64,000 nt of DNA. Origin: Thalassotalea euphylliae (GTDB lineage Bacteria; Pseudomonadota; Gammaproteobacteria; Enterobacterales; Alteromonadaceae). Both the position numbers and the translations under genes were made by a program. The number at the start of each line of letters is the position of its first letter. Positions within the stretch are counted from its first letter, which is position 1. Shown piece after piece: positions 45,254-53,970 of this stretch. Below the pieces are notes generated by a model, which saw nothing but the letters and a program-made list of their open reading frames with translations, was not told the origin of the DNA and searched no databases. The stretch spans positions 1 to 64,000 of the forward strand of contig NZ_QUOT01000002.1 of NCBI RefSeq assembly GCF_003390375.1, written 5' to 3'.

Positions 45254-45697
45254 ATGTCAGAACAAAACGAAGAGCTAAAACGTGCAGGGCTAAAGATTAC
45301 CTTACCTCGTGTAAAAATCTTAACCATACTGCAAGATCCAAACAATCAGCATATTAGTGCCGAAGACGTGTACAAAATTTTGCTGGAACAACAAGAAGAA
45401 ATTGGCTTAGCTACAGTTTACCGCGTACTTAACCAATTCGATGACGCTGGTATTGTTACTCGCCATCATTTCGAAGGTGGTAAATCAGTATTCGAATTAT
45501 CACATAAGAAACACCATGACCACTTAGTGTGCTTAAAGTGTGGCAAAGTGATTGAGTTTGAAGACGATACTATCGAACAGCGCCAACTAGATATCGCTAA
45601 AGAAAACAAAATTAAGCTGACTAACCATAGCTTATATTTATACGGTGAGTGTGAAGACGAAACTGCTTGTGAAGCATATCGTAAATCACAACACTAG
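45254..45697 (+). CDS. fur: ferric uptake regulator Fur
   Basis: Fur is the iron-dependent repressor. The 147-residue sequence has the winged-helix domain (LKRAGLKITLPRVKIL, IGLATVYRVLNQFDDAG) and the metal sites HKKHHDHLVCLKCGKVIEF. A later Cys pair (CEDETAC) may help bind structural zinc. A TATAAT box lies at 45217-45222. The overlapping TGAGAAT downstream is only a partial Fur half-site, so autoregulation is possible but not shown. Confidence 0.96.
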   Translation: MSEQNEELKRAGLKITLPRVKILTILQDPNNQHISAEDVYKILLEQQEEIGLATVYRVLNQFDDAGIVTRHHFEGGKSVFELSHKKHHDHLVCLKCGKVIEFEDDTIEQRQLDIAKENKIKLTNHSLYLYGECEDETACEAYRKSQH

Positions 45698-45720
45698 TTT
45701 TCATACATATAGATAACATT

Positions 45721-45749
45721 AAAAAGGCAACCACCATGGTTGCCTTTTT
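45721..45749. terminator. bidirectional terminator between fur and M48 protease gene
   Basis: AAAAAGGCAACC (45721-45732) pairs perfectly with GGTTGCCTTTTT (45738-45749) around a five-base loop. Confidence 0.9.
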
Positions 45750-45811
45750 GTTACTAATCCGAATAGCTAAGTTTTTATTGAAATTGGTATTAAGCCTATT
45801 GAAAAAATTAC

Positions 45812-46573
45812 TCAATCATTAGCCAAATTCTCAATACTGGTCTTACGCTCTGCAAAGGTTGGATGCGTGCTCGCCCAATGAAAAGTTTCTAGGTCGTTTT
45901 GCTCATAAAGAATTTTCAGCGCTTCAATCATCGCTTCATTACTGCCATAGAGCTCTTCAAGCTTCTGAGCTGCGTATGCATCCGCTTCTTTCTCAAAATC
46001 TCTGGAATAAGATAAATTAAGGCCTAAAGTCGAACCCTCGATTAGCAAATCACTAACAACACCAACGTCACCAAACATGAGTGACATGGTTATGTAAAAC
46101 AGCGATACCCGAATCGTGTTTTCCATCAGGTGATTATGCTGTACATGCCCGACTTCATGTAATAAAACAGCCATTAACTGTTGCTCATTTCCTAATTTAG
46201 CAACGAGTGAATCAGTAACAATAATAGAGCCATCCATGAGCGCAAAGGCATTCATTTGATCGCTCCAATAGCGAAAATGCAGTGGATAATCTTCTATCGA
46301 CAGCGACAAATTTTTCAGTAATCCCTGATAGCTTGTACGCACCCTTTCTTGTTGCTCTGCCGCTAGCTTACTTGGTAAGAACTCTGATTCGTCAAAACTC
46401 TCCAACGACGATTCACCAATGGTTTGATAAACCGACTCAGGTATTTTTTCGGCAATGTAAGTGGAGGCGGCGGGCAATAACGCGGTATAGGCACGATAAC
46501 CGACGACTGACAAACCCAGTAAAACTGCAATAGCAATAAATAGCCATTGTTGCTGCTTTTCACTTAGCTTCAT
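45812..46573 (-). CDS. M48-family membrane metalloprotease
   Basis: A 253-residue zinc protease with an N-terminal transmembrane anchor (about 10-27). The catalytic HEVGH (139-143) is followed by the third ligand near Glu196 in FEKEADAYA. The fold resembles HtpX/BepA-type M48 enzymes, and a family-typical STHPTFAERKTSI tail is present. It overlaps the upstream YidD-TM2 gene by four bases (ATGA), so the two are probably translated together. A role in membrane or envelope protein quality control is inference. Confidence 0.88.
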   Translation of the reverse strand: MKLSEKQQQWLFIAIAVLLGLSVVGYRAYTALLPAASTYIAEKIPESVYQTIGESSLESFDESEFLPSKLAAEQQERVRTSYQGLLKNLSLSIEDYPLHFRYWSDQMNAFALMDGSIIVTDSLVAKLGNEQQLMAVLLHEVGHVQHNHLMENTIRVSLFYITMSLMFGDVGVVSDLLIEGSTLGLNLSYSRDFEKEADAYAAQKLEELYGSNEAMIEALKILYEQNDLETFHWASTHPTFAERKTSIENLAND

Positions 46574-47181
46574 GGTTGTTCGCTGGTTAGTTCACTAAGG
46601 GTGTTTCGCATTACCCCGTTATTATATTTTTGCACAATCGATTGGCTTCTAAATAACTGCGGTAATTCAATAACAATCACTAATATAAATAGCACCCAAC
46701 CGCCGAATTCAAAAAATATAATACCAAGTAACATTGCCAGTAAGTTCAGTGCACCAAACAGGTTTTTACCCAAGTAAAAATGATGCAAACCAGCAAGGAA
46801 GAAATAATTTAGTACGGCATAAGTATCGGGGTCTTTAATCCGCTGCTCTTCTGTACGGAAGTATAATTTCTTTAGTTCTGTTGGCAAGGCTGCAATTTCT
46901 TTGCGCAGCTCGTCTTCTTCTAATTTTAATTGTTCCATGCTCATGTTTATCACCTTCTCGGGCACTGGGTCGTGAATTTTATTAACGCAATCAGGATCAT
47001 TACATCGCCTAATTCTCATTAGTCCCAGTTTGATTCCAGTATATGTGCCATGTTTTGATATTGCTTGATGGGTATATTCGGAGCAACTAGGTTTAAAATT
47101 ACATTCAAGATTAAAGTGTTGCTTGGCGCCACCTTTAGATTGGTAACGCCGAATAGCAGCCAGAATAGCGCGTTGTATCAC
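46570..47181 (-). CDS. YidD-TM2 fusion protein
   Basis: The N-terminal half (about 1-75) resembles YidD, the membrane-protein-insertion efficiency factor: CNFKPSCSEYTHQAISKHGT with C27 and C33, then RRCNDPDC and DPVP. Normal YidD is only about 70-100 residues. A charged helical linker (about 80-118) joins it to a TM2-like membrane domain (about 120-180) with FFLAGLHHFYLGKNLFGAL and a second helix. The canonical yidD between rnpA and yidC is outside this window, so this is probably an extra paralogue. It lies between DUF4177 and M48 genes. Confidence 0.8.
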   Translation of the reverse strand: MIQRAILAAIRRYQSKGGAKQHFNLECNFKPSCSEYTHQAISKHGTYTGIKLGLMRIRRCNDPDCVNKIHDPVPEKVINMSMEQLKLEEDELRKEIAALPTELKKLYFRTEEQRIKDPDTYAVLNYFFLAGLHHFYLGKNLFGALNLLAMLLGIIFFEFGGWVLFILVIVIELPQLFRSQSIVQKYNNGVMRNTLSELTSEQP

Positions 47182-47184
47182 GCA

Positions 47185-47400
47185 CTACCGACCAAGTGTT
47201 ACGATCACAGCTTCACGTGACCAGAATAACCAAAAACGTTTATTTTCGATAACTTGAAAAACCACCTGCCAGCCATCAGCAGCTTCTTTGTTTAAGGTAG
47301 ATTCAAGTTTTTTAAGAGGCAAGCCACTGGCGCCTAAGAAGAGTGTTCCACAGCCACCCTCAACGACATGGATGACTTTATATTCATTGTATTTGCTCAT
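47185..47400 (-). CDS. DUF4177-like small protein
   Basis: A 71-residue soluble protein with the pattern of the DUF4177 family: YKVIHV near the start, then LESTLNKEAADGWQVVFQVIE and a terminal beta segment FWLFWSREAVIVTLGR. Its function is unknown. It is the first gene of the cluster with YidD-TM2 (three-base gap) and the M48 protease. Confidence 0.75.
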   Translation of the reverse strand: MSKYNEYKVIHVVEGGCGTLFLGASGLPLKKLESTLNKEAADGWQVVFQVIENKRFWLFWSREAVIVTLGR

Positions 47401-47521
47401 TTTTCTTCCTTTAAAAATATATTACGCTGGGAAGCTAACTAATTGATAATAATAACGCTTTCCCTAGCCAATGAAAAAGTAACGCATTTTCAGATGAAGA
47501 TCAATATAGTAAGACTTTTAC

Positions 47522-48079
47522 CTAATTCATAGAGTATTCTGTTGCCAATAAGCCAAAGCATTTCAAATCGTGAAACTGCCCTTTCCAGTAGCCACTTTCT
47601 CTGCGTATACCTTCGAGTTTAAAGCCTAGCTTTTCAAGTAATGTTTCAGACGCAGAATTACCCGGTACCGTATCTGCTTGAATGCGATGAATTGCGCCAC
47701 ACGCAAGGTCGCCAGCAAATGCCGCTTTGACAATCGCTTGCACCGCTTCGAAAGCTAACCCTTGTCGCCAAAACTTAGGGTGTAAGTCGTAACCTATTAC
47801 CCCGTTTTTCATCGCGGGACTCCATGAATTAAAACCGCAAGTACCAATAAGTTGGTTTGACTGTTTTAACCTGATCCCCCAGCGAATACCGGTAGCGTCA
47901 GTAAAACGTTTTTGGAAAAAATGAATAAGATCGGTCGCTTGTGAAATTTCAGTGAATTCAGACAAATCATAATATTCAATAACTTGTGAGTTTGAGAATA
48001 GTTCTAATATGGCGGTAGCGTCATCTTGAGTTAATTGCGTTAGCAGTAGTCGCTCAGTAGTTAATTGTGGAAAGTTCAT
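47522..48079 (-). CDS. GNAT N-acetyltransferase (RimJ/RimL-like)
   Basis: A 185-residue acetyl-CoA-dependent acyltransferase. Family marks are LTTERLLLTQLTQDDA at the start, GIRLKQSNQLIGTCGF, the acetyl-CoA segment HPKFWRQGLAFEAVQAIV and NSASETLLEKLGFKLEG. RimJ/RimL-type enzymes acetylate protein N-termini or small amines; the substrate here is unknown. It is followed by a second GNAT gene on the same strand, but the two are not close in sequence. Confidence 0.88.
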   Translation of the reverse strand: MNFPQLTTERLLLTQLTQDDATAILELFSNSQVIEYYDLSEFTEISQATDLIHFFQKRFTDATGIRWGIRLKQSNQLIGTCGFNSWSPAMKNGVIGYDLHPKFWRQGLAFEAVQAIVKAAFAGDLACGAIHRIQADTVPGNSASETLLEKLGFKLEGIRRESGYWKGQFHDLKCFGLLATEYSMN

Positions 48080-48198
48080 GATTTACCTTTCTAAGGTTAG
48101 TGAAATGATAGCGGCTTTAAAATCAATGACAAGCTACTAATTTAGAGGTTTTAATTAAGAGATTGAAAGAATTTTTATCGGTCAAGAATTAGTATCGG

Positions 48199-48711
48199 CT
48201 AAGAAATAGTCCTACCATAAACAACCTCATGGTAGAAACGCTGGTTTTTATAGACAGCTTTAGGAAAGTAGCCTTGTTGTGTAAAACCGCACTTTTCGAG
48301 TACTTTGGCAGAGCCTTGATTCCCTTCAAAGACGCTAGCCTGCAATCTCACGAGCTGAGTTGCCTGCTGAAGCTCTTTAATTAATAAACACAGCGCATTA
48401 GTTGCATAGCCTTCGCCCCAAAATTTTTCGGCTAACCAATAGCCTACTTCACCGCTATATTGATACTCGTGTTGACCTGGCTCAGCGCCAATACAACCTG
48501 CAAGCTCGCCATCAACGGTAATCGCTCGAATTAAACCGTTGCGGCTGCCTGTAGTAATCCACCATTTTGCATCTTTGGCAGTGTAAGGATTAGGAATGCG
48601 TGATGACAGGTAATGAAGAACTTGAGGGTCGTTTAAGTAGTCAACTAAAAGTAATTCATCTTGCGCTTCAAAAAAACGAAGCTTTAGCTTGGTGGCTGGT
48701 AAAACATCCAT
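48199..48711 (-). CDS. GNAT N-acetyltransferase
   Basis: A 170-residue GNAT protein with LNDPQVLHYLSSRIPNPYTA, GEVGYWLAEKFWGEGYATNA (acetyl-CoA loop) and NQGSAKVLEKCGFTQQGYF. It is distinct from the adjacent GNAT gene and the substrate is unknown. Confidence 0.87.
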   Translation of the reverse strand: MDVLPATKLKLRFFEAQDELLLVDYLNDPQVLHYLSSRIPNPYTAKDAKWWITTGSRNGLIRAITVDGELAGCIGAEPGQHEYQYSGEVGYWLAEKFWGEGYATNALCLLIKELQQATQLVRLQASVFEGNQGSAKVLEKCGFTQQGYFPKAVYKNQRFYHEVVYGRTIS

Positions 48712-48803
48712 GTGGCAATCAACGGGCTAGATTTTTCTTTAAGCTAACAATACTTAATCGGCATATCAACTATAAAGGTCGTTAATTATCAATTAACTGG
48801 CAT

Positions 48804-48830
48804 AAAAAAAGAGGAACTATGTTCCTCTTT
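48804..48830. terminator. terminator of glnS (bidirectional form)
   Basis: GAGGAAC (48811-48817) pairs with GTTCCTC (48821-48827). Seven A residues on the left give a T7 tract on the minus strand downstream of glnS. Confidence 0.85.
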
Positions 48831-48889
48831 TCTTTAAGCTGATTCAGCACATTATTGATGTGTACTAGCTACCCACAATTGGTGTGTTA

Positions 48890-50560
48890 TTAGTCGCCAA
48901 TTTTAGCCCAAGTATCTCTTAGGCCAACAGTGCGGTTAAACACCAATTTACCTTCCTTAGCTTCCTTGTTGTCTAGGCAGAAATAGCCTTGACGTTCAAA
49001 TTGAAACGCTTTTTCTGGCTGCGCCTGTGCGAGTGAAGGTTCAACTTTAGCTGTGTTGATTGTCACCAACGACTCGGCATTTAATACCGTATGAAAATCA
49101 TCAGCGGCACCAGGGTTTGGCACAGTAAACAATCGATCGTATAAACGAACTTCAGCATCAAGTGCTTGTGCAGCGCTCACCCAGTGAATAACACCTTTTG
49201 GCTTAGTGCCATCTTCAGGGTTTTTACCTAGGGTATTTGGATCGTAAGTACAGTAAACCGTGGTAATGTTGCCTTCATCATCCTTATCACAACGAGTTGC
49301 GGTTACCACGTAAGCACCGCGTAAACGCACAGCTTTGCCTAGTACTAAACGCTTGTACTTTTTATTCGCTTCTTCACGGAAATCTTCCGCTTCAATAAGG
49401 ATTTCTTTTGAAAACGGTACAATGCGATCGCCTTGGCTTTCATCGCTTGGGTGGTTTTTCACCGTCAGCTCTTCAACCTTGCCTTCTTCGTAGTTCTCAA
49501 TCACCAATTTAATTGGGTCAAGTACCGCCATCGCACGAGGTGCGTTGTCGTTTAAGTCTTCACGAATACAAGCTTCTAGCACACCCATTTCAACAGTGTT
49601 ATCCATTTTGGTCACACCGATGCGCTTGGCAAACTCGCGAATTGACGCTGGCGTATAACCACGACGACGGAAACCTGCAATCGTTGGCATACGTGGGTCG
49701 TCCCAACCAGACACCAAGTTTTCTTCGACCAGCGTATTGAGTTTACGCTTACTCATTACCGTGTATTCAAGGTTTAAGCGCGAGAATTCATATTGACGAG
49801 GCTGTGTTTCAATCGAAACATTATCAATAACCCAGTCGTATAGACGTCGGTTATCTTGGAATTCAAGTGTACAAAGTGAGTGCGTAATACCTTCGATAGC
49901 ATCCGATAAACAATGAGTAAAGTCGTACATTGGGTAAATGCACCACTTATCACCCGTTTGGTGGTGATGAGCAAATTTAACACGGTAAATCACAGGATCG
50001 CGCATACACATAAAGCTTGAGCTCATGTCGATTTTTGCACGCAGTGAACATTCACCTTCTTTGAATTCACCGTTTTTCATTTTATCGAATAAGGCTAAAT
50101 TCTCTTCAATTGAAGTGTCGCGGTAAGGGCTATTTTTACCCGGCGCTTTTAACGTACCGCGATATTCGCGCATTTCTTCACCATTTAAGAAACACACATA
50201 AGCTAAGCCTTTTTCAATTAGTTCAACTGCATAGCCATGTAAGCGATCAAAATAGTCTGACGAGTAACGAATATCGCCAGCCCATTCAAATCCTAACCAC
50301 TTCACATCTTCTTGGATAGAATTAACGTAGTCGATGTCTTCTTTTTCTGGGTTAGTATCATCAAAACGCAGGTTACAAAGGCCTTGATAGTCCTGAGCAA
50401 TACCAAAGTTCAAACAAATAGACTTGGCATGACCAATATGCAAGTAGCCATTTGGCTCAGGCGGAAAACGAGTTTGCACATGATCGTGCTTACCAGCACT
50501 TAAATCAGCATCAATAATTTGACGAATAAAGTTAGTTGGACGGTGTTCAGTATCCGACAT
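48890..50560 (-). CDS. glnS: glutaminyl-tRNA synthetase
   Basis: This class I synthetase charges tRNA-Gln. I chose the ATG at 50560 ([11 protein letters not shown]), which gives 556 residues like the E. coli enzyme; a longer frame from 50593 adds an unlikely hydrophobic leader. The HIGH motif is in [15 protein letters not shown], the KMSKS equivalent is VMSKRK, and the C-terminal anticodon-binding barrels end [10 protein letters not shown]. Confidence 0.97.
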   Translation of the reverse strand: MSDTEHRPTNFIRQIIDADLSAGKHDHVQTRFPPEPNGYLHIGHAKSICLNFGIAQDYQGLCNLRFDDTNPEKEDIDYVNSIQEDVKWLGFEWAGDIRYSSDYFDRLHGYAVELIEKGLAYVCFLNGEEMREYRGTLKAPGKNSPYRDTSIEENLALFDKMKNGEFKEGECSLRAKIDMSSSFMCMRDPVIYRVKFAHHHQTGDKWCIYPMYDFTHCLSDAIEGITHSLCTLEFQDNRRLYDWVIDNVSIETQPRQYEFSRLNLEYTVMSKRKLNTLVEENLVSGWDDPRMPTIAGFRRRGYTPASIREFAKRIGVTKMDNTVEMGVLEACIREDLNDNAPRAMAVLDPIKLVIENYEEGKVEELTVKNHPSDESQGDRIVPFSKEILIEAEDFREEANKKYKRLVLGKAVRLRGAYVVTATRCDKDDEGNITTVYCTYDPNTLGKNPEDGTKPKGVIHWVSAAQALDAEVRLYDRLFTVPNPGAADDFHTVLNAESLVTINTAKVEPSLAQAQPEKAFQFERQGYFCLDNKEAKEGKLVFNRTVGLRDTWAKIGD

Positions 50561-50706
50561 CCAAAGGGCCTCTAAACTAAAAGAAAATAACAAGATAATA
50601 GCTCGGCATTATATACCTAAGCCGAGCTAAGATGCGAGTTTCCAATGGCAGAAAATCGGAAGAATCAGGATTAACAATATTTACTTTTCAATGAGCACAA
50701 AAGCGA

Positions 50707-51165
50707 TTATTCAAAAAGCGCTTTCATCCGCTCGTTAAGCTCTTGTTCGTCAACATCTTCAATATGTGTAGCAATTGTCCAAACGTGACCATAGGGGTCT
50801 TGCAGGGTGCCCGCTCTATCACCATAAAACTGATCGACAACTGGGCGCAGTTCTTTAGCGCCAGCCGCCAGAGCTTGGGCAAATAATCCGTCCACATCTT
50901 GGTGATAAATCATTAGACTGACCCCTGCTCCACCCAACGTTTCAGGGCTAATAAACCCCATTTCAGGGTGTTCATCTGCTAACATAAAGTGAGAATCGCC
51001 TATTTTAAGTTCAGCATGAGCAATACCACCGTCTGGGGTATTAAGCTCCAACACATGCTCAGCGCTAAAGGCTTGTTGGTAGAAAGCTATTGCTGCTTTG
51101 GCATTCTTTGCCACTAGGTAAGGCGTAATGGCGTGATAACCATCTGGAATTGCAGAAACAGACAT
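50707..51165 (-). CDS. VOC family protein (PhnB/YdcK-like glyoxalase fold)
   Basis: A 152-residue PhnB-type VOC protein: PDGYHAITPYLVAKNAKAAI at the start, GIAHAELKIGDSHFMLADE in the middle and YGDRAGTLQDPYGHVWTIAT at the end. Such proteins are often of unknown function. It is divergent from the binding-protein gene at 51228. Confidence 0.87.
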   Translation of the reverse strand: MSVSAIPDGYHAITPYLVAKNAKAAIAFYQQAFSAEHVLELNTPDGGIAHAELKIGDSHFMLADEHPEMGFISPETLGGAGVSLMIYHQDVDGLFAQALAAGAKELRPVVDQFYGDRAGTLQDPYGHVWTIATHIEDVDEQELNERMKALFE

Positions 51166-51227
51166 ATTCGCTCCTGATAACGTTTTTTAACGAGTATTAT
51201 TGTAGTTGATAAATTATAATTCAGCCT

Positions 51228-52073
51228 ATGCAGCAAAATGGCTTTACCCTAAAATTTAAGAACACTCGCTTAACCATATTGGCGAGTGTTTTATGCGTAT
51301 TGATTACGCTCATATTTTCACATCGCAGCTACGCACAAAAGAACGCCGAAACCAAGGCACAAACTAATACACAAACCAAGGCACAAACCATCACACTTGC
51401 CGTCGGCCACGACCATCAAAACATGCTTGAAAACCGTTATGATATCTACAAAGCCAATTGGGACGCATTGAAGATGGGCTTGAAAGATATGGGACACGAG
51501 CTAAAAGCAAGTGCCGCTCCTTGGGCGCGAGCAAAAGCTTATGTTCAATCAGGCAAATTAGACGGTTTATTTATTGCTGCTCGACTGCCAAAGCGCGATA
51601 AGTGGGCAGAATTTACCGATACAATTGGTTATGAAATTTACGGTTTTTTTGAACGGCAAAACTTTGTGCCACCCGCCCAAATCTATGCGGGTATTCGTTT
51701 AGGCGGCGAAGACCGAGTGTTATCTTATATTCCACCTGAAAAACTCTTTTATGTGCCAACCGCCCAACGCGGCCTAGAATTGCTAAACCAGGGTAAAGTA
51801 GATCGCTTTGCGATGTCGTATGGCTATGGCGAGTACTTGCTAAAGACTGAGCTCAAAGATTTTAAATCGAATATCAAGTTTAATCCTAGCGAGAGTGAAA
51901 CCCGAAGCTTGCATATTGCCGTGTCAAAACGTCACCCGAACAAAACGCAAGTATTAAATATACTTAACAAAGCCATTGCCCATAGTATTGCCAAAGGTTA
52001 CTACCAAGCAGCAATGGAGAAAAATAAAGTGCCTAAACGTATGTGGGTACATTCTGTAGCAAGCATTAATTAA
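51228..52073 (+). CDS. periplasmic solute-binding-like protein
   Basis: A 281-residue exported protein of the SBP_bac_3 type. A signal or anchor helix (about 17-36) is followed by a short Thr/Gln/Lys-rich repeat (ETKAQTNTQTKAQT), then a two-lobed binding fold with AAPWARAKAYVQSGKLDGLF. No transporter genes lie nearby, so it may serve sensing or be an orphan, as is common in Alteromonadales and Vibrio. Confidence 0.8.
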   Translation: MQQNGFTLKFKNTRLTILASVLCVLITLIFSHRSYAQKNAETKAQTNTQTKAQTITLAVGHDHQNMLENRYDIYKANWDALKMGLKDMGHELKASAAPWARAKAYVQSGKLDGLFIAARLPKRDKWAEFTDTIGYEIYGFFERQNFVPPAQIYAGIRLGGEDRVLSYIPPEKLFYVPTAQRGLELLNQGKVDRFAMSYGYGEYLLKTELKDFKSNIKFNPSESETRSLHIAVSKRHPNKTQVLNILNKAIAHSIAKGYYQAAMEKNKVPKRMWVHSVASIN

Positions 52074-52137
52074 CACGCCGTTTCATCTACAAATTCACCT
52101 ACAAAGTTGGCTCCAGCTGACTTTTACGTGCTAACTT

Positions 52138-52914
52138 TTACGCGATAAGTTTTTCGTACATCGCTTTTACTTGCAGGTCGCCGAAGCCATAGATGCCCAT
52201 TTGCTGAGAAAATTTTCTAAAAACTGCGCCAAATTCTGCAGTTTGATGATCGCTCGACGCCGACAGTTCACTGATAATCTCTCGTAAAACGCGTTCTGGC
52301 TTGCCCAATCCTTGACTATCAGGTGTTCGTGCTAGTTCAGCGTTAACGGCAGCTTGCACGAATGAAAAACGCTCGCCAAGTGCATTGGCAAATTGAGTCA
52401 TTTCTGCATAATTTTTTACCGCATAGGCAAGCCATAATTGAGCAAAACATTGAACTTCATCAACCGTCAACTTAACAGCCTTATCCAAGGCATCCGTTAG
52501 TTCATTATCAGACATGTTGGCAAAACTGTATTCATTCCCTTGATTAGGCGTCACCAAATAAATGTCTTTAGCCGATGTTGTGGCGAGAAAATTCAGACAA
52601 AACCATAAGTTGCATTGGCAAAAAAGATCATGTTCAAACCAGCAATAAATTTTATCGCCAGAAGTCACACTTGCTAGTTTTGTAAACATTGGTACCACAT
52701 AGCTAAAATAATCAGGAAAGGTATTATCTACCGCATATTGCTTCAAATATTCGGCTCGTTGCTGATAGAGCTTTTCGCCAACCTTAGCTGTTGAAGGCCC
52801 ATCAATCAAACACTCTCGCATCACCAATTGCTCGCCATTAATAGTGGCAGGAAAGCGCTGCTGTAACGCATCACCATTCAGTAAATGAATAACTAAGCTG
52901 TTGGGTTCTGACAT
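52138..52914 (-). CDS. DUF1835 family protein
   Basis: A 258-residue cytoplasmic protein resembling DUF1835 proteins: LVIHLLNGDALQQRFP at the start, RECLIDGP, then YCWFEHDLFCQCNLWFCLNFL, an aromatic and Cys-rich motif, and GDLQVKAMY near the end. The function of the family is unknown. It is transcribed toward the binding-protein gene and stops 64 bases from it. Confidence 0.8.
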   Translation of the reverse strand: MSEPNSLVIHLLNGDALQQRFPATINGEQLVMRECLIDGPSTAKVGEKLYQQRAEYLKQYAVDNTFPDYFSYVVPMFTKLASVTSGDKIYCWFEHDLFCQCNLWFCLNFLATTSAKDIYLVTPNQGNEYSFANMSDNELTDALDKAVKLTVDEVQCFAQLWLAYAVKNYAEMTQFANALGERFSFVQAAVNAELARTPDSQGLGKPERVLREIISELSASSDHQTAEFGAVFRKFSQQMGIYGFGDLQVKAMYEKLIA

Positions 52915-53379
52915 CTCGATTCCTTTTATTTGCTTTACTGTGCTTTACGTTATTTGCATCAAGCTCACTTCATCAAGCCAACTTCATAAAATAAGCGCCA
53001 TTATTTTCAGTGACTGCATAGCGAGTATAGAGCACCTTATTTTTGTGCTCTACCCTTTATCTAGGCTAGTTCTAAATGAATAAACCATTTTCAAAAGAGA
53101 TTAATAACTGCGCCTTCGCAATACCCCCAACTCAGCAATTTAGGACTATAATTATAATCGGTTTAGGTAACCAAATTATGCCAGCAAGTTATGCCAGTAT
53201 GGTATCGCGTATTGTTGCTGCTTATCGATAAGCTTACCTTCACAACAATTACGTGATGTTGCATAAAACATCACGTTAGCTTTCAAGTTAAAACATAGTG
53301 ATAGAGCTTGACGATATACATTTGTGGCAAACGACCATAACTTGAAATAAGGTTACCGCGTTCACTTGTGGAGGTGATT
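52915..53379. other. 465-bp intergenic region with two perfect inverted repeats
   Basis: No gene is supported. It contains TAGAGCAC/GTGCTCTA (53028-53035 with 53045-53052) and ACGTGATGTT/AACATCACGT (53251-53260 with 53267-53276). Neither is followed by a clear T-tract on either strand. A consensus-strength ribosome site GGAGGTG lies at the right end. Confidence 0.55.
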
Positions 53380-53859
53380 ATGACTATTTCTACAAAATTA
53401 ATGGATTATATGGCAGATCAGAGAATTGACTACCAAACCATCAAACATAGCCATTCAAATAGTTCGCTTGGCAGCGCTATGAGCGCACAAATACCGCTGC
53501 AAAATTTAGCCAAGGCCGTGCTATTAAAAAATCATGAAGATCGTATTGTGATGGCAGTGTTACCAGCCAATCGCAAAATTAGTATTTCGGCGATTAATGA
53601 TCAGCTAATGGGCAGTTATCGACTGTTAAAAGAACAGGAGGTTTATCAACTATTCAGTGATTGTGAACACGGCGCAATACCGCCAGTTGCTGAAGCATTT
53701 AATATGACCAGTGTGTGTGATAACGAGCTTGATCTGCTCGACTTTGTTTACTTAGAGGCAGGCGACCACGAACACCTACTTCAAATATCACACGGTGACT
53801 TTGAAAAATTGGTAAGTCGCTGTATGCACTTAACCTTTAGCCATGAGGTGTTTCACTAA
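53380..53859 (+). CDS. YbaK/aminoacyl-tRNA deacylase-like protein
   Basis: I chose the ATG at 53380 (MTISTKLMDYM) because GGAGGTG ends four bases before it; this gives 159 residues. The YbaK/EbsC fold is suggested by YQTIKHSHSNSS, the segment LAKAVLLKN carrying the conserved Lys, and the middle GAIPPVAEAF. Such proteins hydrolyse mischarged aminoacyl-tRNA. The C-terminus ends in a tail not seen in short YbaK proteins, so the exact specificity is unknown. Confidence 0.82.
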   Translation: MTISTKLMDYMADQRIDYQTIKHSHSNSSLGSAMSAQIPLQNLAKAVLLKNHEDRIVMAVLPANRKISISAINDQLMGSYRLLKEQEVYQLFSDCEHGAIPPVAEAFNMTSVCDNELDLLDFVYLEAGDHEHLLQISHGDFEKLVSRCMHLTFSHEVFH

Positions 53860-53895
53860 CGTTTTGCTCGCTACGAAATAACGCTCGCAGCACAC

Positions 53896-53926
53896 AAAAA
53901 AACGGCAGCTTTTTAGCTGCCGTTTT
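53896..53926. terminator. bidirectional terminator between deacylase gene and gsk
   Basis: AAAACGGCAGCT (53899-53910) pairs with AGCTGCCGTTTT (53915-53926) around TTTT. It lies between converging genes. Confidence 0.85.
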
Positions 53927-53970
53927 CTATTCGGTAATTTATGCGTGAACCTAGAGTGGCAAAATACGTT

